In this document: positions 56,865-64,000 of the stretch, piece after piece
How the letters are laid out: every line of letters starts with the position of its first letter
Numbering within the stretch: the first letter of the stretch is position 1
NCBI RefSeq assembly: GCF_910589235.1
Contig: NC_060956.1
Span: forward strand, 15,590,499-15,654,498
From: Vespa crabro
Taxonomy: Eukaryota > Arthropoda > Insecta > Hymenoptera > Vespidae
Direction: 5' to 3'
Length of the DNA stretch: 64,000 nt
Made by a program: the position numbers and the translations under genes
Notes under the pieces: generated by a model
What the model was told of the DNA's origin: nothing
The model's database searches: none
The model's input: only the letters and a program-made list of their open reading frames with translations

Positions 56865-57787
56865 ACAAGATGGTGGCGCGACGCGTGTGCGCGAGTAGAG
56901 CCGGTGACGATAGTGGTGGAAAGAGGCGGCAGATCGGGGGTGCAAGGAAGGTGGAAGACCACAGGTGGTGGGCGTCCGATGGTAGGGAGGATGCCAAGAA
57001 CGAACGAGCGAGAGGGAGAGAGAAGGAACGAATGACGCTGCGCAGCGGCGCGAGAAACGAGAGACTAAAGCGCGCTCGCGGAAAATCGCGGCGCGCGCGT
57101 TTAAGGCGCTCTCTCGGCCGTCAGTTTTGGCCGCGTCTTCGTGCTGCGCGCGCCTTCGCGTCTCTCTCTCTCTCTCTCTTCAACATCGCCGCGGCAGCCA
57201 TCGGAAACGTCGTCCGCCGAAAACCATATCTCTCTATCTTTTCCTTCCTTTCTTTTCTCATACTTTAACGCAAAGGCTCCGTAAATAATCGAAAGAGAAG
57301 AGAGAACGTTGGACTCGTATGAAAGAGGGAGAGAGAGAAAGATAGAGAGAGGGAGATACATGGCGAGGTAGAGCAGGCGAACACGCGTTTATTGGTTCTC
57401 TCGTGTGTCGTCGTCGGCCGGCGGCCATCATGGAAGAATTGCAGGATTAGCGCGTTTTATGGACGATTTCGAAAGTTTAGAAAAGAGACACTCCTAATGA
57501 TTGAACGTGAAAACACGCATATCGTTCGTGTATACGACAGGTTGGTTTCATTCGCGGCATCGACCACGAAGTGTCGCTAGTGTCGTCGATGATAAGAATT
57601 TTCCTAGAGCGAGAGGAGAAAGAGGAAGTAGTAGAAGAGTACGGAGGAAGAGAAAGAGGAGGATGGAAAGCGGAAAGGCGCGTCGCGGTCCTGCGTCGCT
57701 CATCGCCGACAGCGCCTCCAGAACGGGGCGCGTTCGCGCGTGGCTCGATCGTGAACTGTAGTAGGAGGTGAAGAAGAAGAGAGGGAG

Positions 57788-57831
<44 letters not shown>

Positions 57832-58019
57832 AGAGAGAGAGAGAGAGAGAGAGAAAAAGAGAGTCCCCTACACGAAAGGTGTTGGCCCCCCTCCCTTTCT
57901 CCCTTTCTACGAATCATCGTGTGCCGTGTCCTCGCTAGAGGAGGACTATCCTTACGGTGGTGAAAAATGTGAACGGCGTGTGAGCCGGCATCTTGGGGAC
58001 TACGATTCTTTCTCCAAAG
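56865..58019 (+). promoter_or_regulatory. candidate promoter and untranslated first exon
   Basis: Strong CpG enrichment begins with CAAGATGGTGGCGCG at about 56,868. An initiator-like TCAGTT lies at 57,121-57,126, preceded by TTTAAGGCGC. Downstream, several short ATG frames end quickly, as in a 5' untranslated region. A good splice donor AAG|GTAAAT occurs at 58,019/58,020. A second CpG-rich cluster surrounds 57,400-57,740, including CGGCCGGCGGCCATC. A (GA)n tract at 57,786-57,866 would lie in the exon. Start site, exon and strand are inferred from signals only, and no coding exon was tied to it. Confidence 0.35.
57786..57866. repeat. (GA)n microsatellite
   Basis: Two GA blocks separated by GAAAAAG. 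It lies inside the candidate first exon. Confidence 0.95.
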
Positions 58020-58570
58020 GTAAATTATGTCTTTCCGTTTGCGAATATTTTCAAGCTCGAGTGTGATTCGAGTATTAGCAAACTTTGAACTAAGCATTTC
58101 TTTATCGAAATGAACTTTTCGTTGTTGTTTACACATTACACGTGCGAGTTGAACTTTCCTTCTTCCTTATTTTTCTTTTTCTTTTTTTTCTCTCTTTCTA
58201 TTCCATTCTTTTTCTTTTTCTTTCCTTTTTTATTTTTTTTTCTCTTTTTTTTTGAGAGAGAGAGAGAGAGAGTGAAAGTGAGAGCGAGAGTGAGAGTATT
58301 TTCAAGCACCTTTTTTCGTATTTCGTCGACTTTCGTTCATGATTTTTTCACGAAATCCTTAGATTTCGACGATCTTCCTTCTCGATGAAATTTCTATAAA
58401 TAGAGAGTGGTACGAGTTCAACGCGGAAAAGACGGATGTGGCAGACTGCAATCGTGCTCGAGACAACGATTTGCGTGCGCCAGACGTTTTCTTTCGCAAT
58501 TAGGTCGAATTCTGGCTAATGAGATGGTACCAGTTCTCTCTGATATATCTCTACTCGAGTCTCACAGGCT

Positions 58571-59158
58571 ATGCGTTCCGAACACTTTGGCACTATAATT
58601 TTACAACTTTTGAGTTTGATTCATTCGAAAATAAAATCGATGTTGTTCGGGAAGACAAACGGAGAAGAAAACTTTCTATCTTTCTATCTTTCTTCGACGT
58701 TCGAATCCGACGTGCGAATCACTCATAGGACCATATTTCATAGAGAATGTCGCTGTGTTTTCTACGAATGTGGTTATTTGATAATTCTTAAAATACGTCG
58801 TCCTACTTTAATCCGCGTAATATCGACGACGAGATATGTTGCGACATACGGTCACCCCTTACGGTCCACTGTTATAAATAGAAATCTTACATTGTATTTA
58901 TGGAACCGAATGACTTCGAGATCGGTGAGAGCATCTGTGAAACACGCAATCGATCGTCATGTACATCGTATAACGTCATGCACATCGAAATCATATTCCT
59001 TAACACTCTCTTTTAATCTTCTTACTGTCAGTCCCAAATACGTGGTATATGCGAAAAATAATATAATCGTTTTCATATGTACTTTTTCACACGGCGACAT
59101 ATCAGCCGATGATAATTTTCACGTTAGTATTAAGGGCCAATCTATTGGTTGGCAGTAA
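58571..59158 (+). CDS. 195-codon open frame of unknown nature
   Basis: An ATG frame of 195 codons that does not derive from a simple repeat, which is unusual in this half of the window. The product would be basic, rich in Ser, Ile, Arg and Thr. I see no signal peptide, clear membrane segment or known motif. It follows the candidate splice donor by about 550 bp, so it would lie in an intron. Codon use does not obviously differ from background. Chance is the simplest explanation; a lineage-specific gene is possible. Confidence 0.12.
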   Translation: MRSEHFGTIILQLLSLIHSKIKSMLFGKTNGEENFLSFYLSSTFESDVRITHRTIFHRECRCVFYECGYLIILKIRRPTLIRVISTTRYVATYGHPLRSTVINRNLTLYLWNRMTSRSVRASVKHAIDRHVHRITSCTSKSYSLTLSFNLLTVSPKYVVYAKNNIIVFICTFSHGDISADDNFHVSIKGQSIGWQ

Positions 59159-59159
59159 A

Positions 59160-60660
59160 ATAGTTAAACTTTATTTTCGGTCGGAGATCTTTTTAATTTC
59201 TTGATACATCAATGTATTTTTCACTCAGTCTTTTCGAAATATTGTTATTAATAATAATTATTATCTTTTACGAATACCTGATATAGGACCTGATATAGGA
59301 ATTTATTATTGAAAAATGAAAATAAAGGTACGACAAATGTGTCAAATGTTTTTTGATATTCAGAATAAATAGATCTATATGCGCGTATAGAAAGACGAGT
59401 TCGATGAAGTAGAAAGCGTCTAACGGTTTCCGTAGTAACGCGGAGATGGATGAGTAGAAACAGGAGGTGAAATATAAGAGGGGTAGTATGAAAACGAATT
59501 TAGAATCCATCTTTCTTCTGACTTCTTAGCTATTATTTCGCTTATTCCAGTTACCGCAATAATCTAAATTTCATTCTTGTGAATTATGAAATTCTTTTCT
59601 TTTTCTATTTTTATTTCTTATTTTTCTTTTATCATATCGTTCAAAATGTTCAATGTCGATCGATTAGTAGACAGTTTCTTTTTTCTTATTTTTTTTTCTT
59701 TGAATACAATAATCGATATATTTAGCATCAATGGGCAAATCGAGGAGAATCATTTTAAAATTTTTAATTGTTGTAAAAATTCTGACTCAAGACCAACGTT
59801 TAAAAAAACGCTTAAAGAAAAAAAATTGAAAGGACAAATAGTAACGAAGTTACCTTGAGATATCGTTTGTAGATATAATTGTCAAAGATATCCGTTACTT
59901 CATTAGTAAATGTAAGATCATGGTATGATTGACAAAATGATTACAGAGATGAAATATATACATATATGTATACAATATATATTTTTACACATAAATACAA
60001 AAATAAAACAATAATTAAAAAGTAAAAAATAAAACGAATTTACTAAATGTTTGCCTTAAAGTAACTTTCTCTTTTATCGTAATGGGTTTTTTATTGTCAT
60101 CTTAAGACTGCATTAGATTGACCTTCCGTTCTCTCGCATACATTCACGTTCAATATTCATTCGTTATATTCTTTGTCATTAATAATAAGTGCTCTAATCT
60201 ACACATACACAAGCTAGCACACACTTTTGTCATGCCATTCGGTGTTTATCCTCCCCAAAACCTTTCTACTATTGCACAAATAAACGCAAGAGGGAAAGGA
60301 GAACAATATTTGATTGCTCAGATCTTCGTTTAGATATATGTTTTTTAACAAAATCCATTTTTTCGTTCATTATGTTTTATACATATACATATTTGTGAAT
60401 CTCGTTGTGGCAATGTAGAGTAAGATAGGGGAAGGTAGCGAACATTTCATTGTATTCTGTATTACGGACAATTTCGGTTTGGTAGATCTCGTTCGATTCA
60501 TTTCAGATCCAATAGCACTTTCTGACGAAAAAGGGCATCGTGCTGTAGATGACATACGAGTGACACGTGCGCGAACGTCGTGCCGGGCACATCGAGGCCA
60601 AAACAGCGACAGCTGTTCTCGTTCTTCGCTGTTTTTCTCTCTACCTCTTGTCATCACCCT
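59160..60660. other. AT-rich non-coding region
   Basis: No recognised gene or element. Frames here are Phe/Ile/Lys-rich and follow AT composition. Confidence 0.45.
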
Positions 60661-60668
60661 TTTCCTAG

Positions 60669-60729
60669 TCTCTCTCTCTTTTTCTCTTTCTCTCTCTTTC
60701 TCTCTTGCTCTCTTTTTCTCTCTTTCTTT
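60669..60729. repeat. CT-rich imperfect repeat
   Basis: CTCT and CTTT units over about 60 bp. Confidence 0.9.
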
Positions 60730-61589
60730 TTATTAAATATATTTTTGTACATTATGTGCTAGACAAAATCTAGCATGCTATTTCGATTTAATGGTGTGTT
60801 ATGTCGCTGAATCGCTCGTTAGACCGACACCATTCATGCGACCATATTTCAGTTCATACGAAACGTACAGACATCTACATACTACATATGCGTACGTATC
60901 TGAATATATATATATATATAATGTTAATGGAGAAAATTTAAAAGAACGATCAAGTCTTTTTGATTTCGAATACGATGAAAATGCTTTCTCGTTGTATCTC
61001 TTTTCTTTTTGTTTCTAACATTACTTCGATATTATCACCGAGTTGAATCCGATGGTACATTTGGAATATCCACGATATCTTTACCGTAATGACCCATTTA
61101 ATCCGGGAGAATAGTGCTTTGCCGTCGACTTTATACTCGGAATCCTTCGCTCGAATCCTTGGAAATTAGTACGCGCGAAATACACTTTAATGGCAATCTC
61201 CGCTTTATCGTTCGTATCTTCGCGCTTTGCCGCTTCCATGGGTATTGTCGTCGTCCTTGTCGTTATCAGCGTCGCTGTGCTTTAACGAGAGAATTTCGTC
61301 AATACACTTTAAATTTGATAAGCCGAATGATTAAATTCCTCGCTTAAGTTATACAACAATATCGTATTAGATTGATCTTTATGGTGTGATGATTGAAAGT
61401 TTGAAGAAGTAAACGATAGTAAAGATTATCTAGAAAATTAAAAGAAAATCAGTCATTCCAATCATTCTAGTTTGTTCTCTCTAATCGTTCTCTTTATTTC
61501 GCGATATGTTACTTTTCTTGCGTACGACGATTCGACGACATAACGAATTAAAGTAAAGAAATTAGAAAAGGAGCATTATTGTGGTAGAC

Positions 61590-61830
61590 GGTTCAGTTGG
61601 CAAACGTTAACCCAGTGACAACGGTGGCAGTAGCAACAACAGCAGCATCAGTAGCAGCGGTGGCGCCAGGATGACCTTAGCCATTAGCCACAGGGAGCTT
61701 TAATTTTGGCCGGTAAGTTCGGCGGTGGGCACAAAGTGGTTGACAAATAAAGCCATAGGAGTGCTTCTAGAAAGGCAATGCTCCAGTATATATCCAGGAT
61801 ACTCTTTGAGGGACGCGTAGACGGTGGCTC
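61590..61830. promoter_or_regulatory. candidate conserved enhancer block
   Basis: The strongest regulatory-looking block seen. It contains TGGCGCCAGGATGACCTTAGCC (nuclear-receptor half-site TGACCTT), GCCATTAGCCAC and GGGAGCTTTAATTTTGGCC (homeodomain-type cores), CAGCAGCAT repeats, and TTCTAGAA at 61,765-61,772, a heat-shock-element-like dyad. It lacks any credible frame and differs sharply from the GA repeat that follows. Function is inferred. Confidence 0.35.
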
Positions 61831-61875
61831 GAGTGTACTCTTGGCTCTACCATAGCGCGAAGAAGAGCGAAAAGG

Positions 61876-61879
61876 AGAT

Positions 61880-61944
<65 letters not shown>

Positions 61945-62000
61945 GAGAAAGGCGCGAGCCCGGTAGAATTAAGAGAGAGAGAGAGAGAGAGAGAGGAGTC
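61876..62000. repeat. (GA)n microsatellite, two blocks
   Basis: GA tracts at about 61,876-61,950 and 61,973-61,995, separated by GGCGCGAGCCCGG. A 253-codon frame starts in this repeat and carries on through C/T-rich DNA; I do not accept it as a gene. Confidence 0.95.
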
Positions 62001-62734
62001 GAGGGATCGAGAGAGTCGGAGATCGAGAGATCGGGAGAAGAGGTGTGCTGTATTTCGACGATAGATAGGGTCGGTCTAGTATTTTGGCGACACTCCAGCT
62101 TCTGTATAAATACCACTGGGAGTCACAACCCTCCTCCCCTCTCCTGCCCCTCCCCTTCCCTCTTTCCTCTCTTCTTTCCTCTATGCTTCTACTCCTACTT
62201 ACTCTTCTTCTTCGTTCTCTCTTTCTTCTCTTGTCCTCGATGCCAATTCTATGCGTTCTATTATCTTTCTTCTCGGACCGCCGCGTGTTTTGTCACGATT
62301 TTCTCGGCAGCGCAAGTCGTCTTCACGGGCCGTCAACTTATGTCGGCCTTTCTTCTTCCCTCCTCCCGTCTTATTTGTATCTACCGCCAATCTTCTATAC
62401 TAGCTTATCATGCCACTTCGAGGTGGTATTTCGGATTTCGAATTTTAAATGATAACTCGAGCGCGAAAATCTACTCGGTCCGTAGTTCTTTCACGCATCG
62501 AATACAAACCATCGAGTTTCCTTCGTGCACTTTTCGCCGACGAGACTTTGTAAAACGTCCGGAAGTATACACTTGGGAAATTTAAGAGAGAAGTACGGAG
62601 TTATTGCGAGGACATGCGCTCCCACGTTCACTATATTATCACCTTCTTCGACTCGAATCCTTTGAGTAACGTTTTTCTAACCCTCTTTCCGTTATTACGT
62701 ATTTATCTATGTCCTTACTACATATTATGTGTGG

Positions 62735-62880
62735 AAGGTGTATAAACAAAATGACGTCACGATCGTCTCTCGACTCGATAAGATGAGACGCCGGCACGAA
62801 GAGCAGTGCGTCATCGAATTCCTCGCAACGTTCGCGCGTTAAAGCCCTCCTGTTGATTTAGCGATCTATTAAGATGCTTT
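62735..62880. promoter_or_regulatory. candidate regulatory block with perfect CRE
   Basis: A perfect cAMP-response palindrome TGACGTCA at 62,752-62,759 sits next to TATAAACAAA (forkhead-type core). A CpG-rich non-repetitive stretch and GATTTAGCGATCTATTAAG follow. Such adjacent known sites suggest a regulatory element, but this is motif evidence only. Confidence 0.3.
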
Positions 62881-62889
62881 TTATCATCG

Positions 62890-64000
62890 TTTCGTATCGT
62901 TAAGAAAAATAATAAGACGAGAAAATGCATATCCCGACTTAAACTTGTTTTGGTTAATATTAGAAAAATTGGATAAACGTGACAGAATTATGATTCTAGT
63001 AGATGAAGGCTGATCGTTCGAATGAACTATGTATGCATATGTGGCCACGTCGATAATATTATTTGACATTCCTTGCATACGTAAGTATAACGTGAATATT
63101 TACGATTAGCCATTTAAGGGATACAACGACTTGCGTGTTCATTGTGTTATCCTATTTATTAGACGTTTTTATTTTATATATTTTATTGAAAGTATATATT
63201 AAATTTTGTTTTAAAAGAGATTTTAATCAATATCATTAAATATCGTTACAATTGTACTTAATGAATAAAAGGAAAATAAATCTAGATATTATATAAAGTT
63301 AGTAATATGAAAATAAAAAATAATTGTTAATAATTATCACAACGATTCAATAGATAGAATTTACGATTTTGTGTTTGAATGGAAAAGAAAAGAAAAAATC
63401 TAAACATGTAGATAATGCGATTCATTTCCAGCGTAATATGCATTGCCTTTAAATGCATTAACCTTTGTAAATACCCGAAAAAAAGCTGGCATATTGACCT
63501 ATATAAATTTGTAGAATTAAGTCGTGTGACGTTGAAGCACGCGACAAAAAATTTTACTTGTGTATATGTTCCTCTTTTGACATATATGTATTTCTTAAAT
63601 TGCGCTGACACACTGACCTATATAATTTCTTGTAAAATACGATAACATCGAGGAGAAGGGAAAAAAATTATCCTTGTATCTCGCACTGTTTGACTGTCGC
63701 ACTATATTGACACGCACACATTTCAAATGCTTATCCACATAATTCATTTGTACTCGTTAATCCAATCGAATTTTTTCCTCTTACGAATTTTATTTCCATG
63801 TGAAAAATAGTATGAACTAGGGAAAAACCAGTTCTTTTTTTTGTAAAGGATAAAAGTTATTTTACGAGAGTACAGTACATTTCATTAGAATTTTTACTTG
63901 CCAACCACGTTTCTCCAGTCGCGTTTTATCTCACATCGGTAGAGAAACATTCATCTCGACGTTGGAAGCTAGCTTAATTTCGTTTAATTTTCGCAAGAAA
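62890..64000. other. AT-rich non-coding region to the right edge
   Basis: No recognised protein, RNA or mobile element. Two frames of about 76-94 codons at 63,327-63,645 overlap on opposite strands and neither has a known motif. Confidence 0.45.

Noticed and set aside
57477..58136. 219-codon minus-strand frame
   Set aside because: Central part is repeat-derived Ser/Leu; it overlaps the candidate plus-strand first exon and has no domain.
61824..62585. 253-codon plus-strand frame, the longest in the window
   Set aside because: It opens without an ATG in DNA leading into the GA repeat, then runs through C/T-rich DNA poor in stop codons; no domain was found.

Overview
The window looks like nuclear DNA of an insect, most likely a hymenopteran (bee, ant or wasp). 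The evidence is the AT-rich background with CpG-rich islands, the very dense (GA)n/(CT)n microsatellites, and the insect-type Ty3/gypsy, errantivirus-like and BEL/Pao retroelements. This assignment is an inference from style; no host gene was recognised that would fix the species. No bacterial operon, CRISPR array, rRNA or convincing tRNA was seen.

Region 1 (about 1-12,300) is a stack of decayed LTR retrotransposons. A minus-strand Ty3/gypsy pol (integrase, RNase H, reverse transcriptase) starts beyond the left edge. At 2,098-7,425 it is split by an insertion of a BEL/Pao element. The BEL element has two 945-946 bp LTRs with TGTTG...CAACA-type ends and a perfect 5-bp target duplication (ATTAG). 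Its gag, zinc knuckles and protease survive, but almost all of RT, RNase H and integrase is gone. The interrupted gypsy reading resumes at 7,431 with its RT N-terminus and protease. A short deleted gypsy-type element with about 215-bp LTRs follows (7,991-10,243, plus strand). After it come a SAP-like peptide and a minus-strand gypsy gag/zinc-knuckle/protease fragment (10,530-12,300).

Region 2 (about 12,300-16,700) is AT-rich non-coding DNA with microsatellites and two compositionally distinct blocks that look like conserved regulatory DNA (about 15.1-15.3 kb and 16.1-16.3 kb). Region 3 (16,703-28,461) is an errantivirus-like plus-strand gypsy element: LTR, gag with CCHC, protease, RT, RNase H, env-like remnant, LTR. 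Its RT is broken by a second, minus-strand gypsy element (about 19,132-25,804) that itself carries about 3.5 kb of unexplained AT-rich DNA with a palindromic MITE-like hairpin. Every retroelement reading frame seen carries stops or frameshifts, so none looks active.

Region 4 (about 30,150-64,000) is different: fewer transposon remnants, higher and more variable GC, a (GA)n/(CT)n, (TA)n, (ATT)n or (AAG)n tract every 1-2 kb, and several blocks rich in homeodomain, POU, CRE or nuclear-receptor-like motifs. It resembles the intergenic or intronic surroundings of a developmentally regulated gene. The best hint of a host transcription unit is a CpG-rich segment at about 56.9-58.0 kb with an initiator-like TCAGTT and a good splice donor at 58,020 on the plus strand. 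No conserved protein-coding exon could be identified with confidence; most long frames here are translations of simple repeats.
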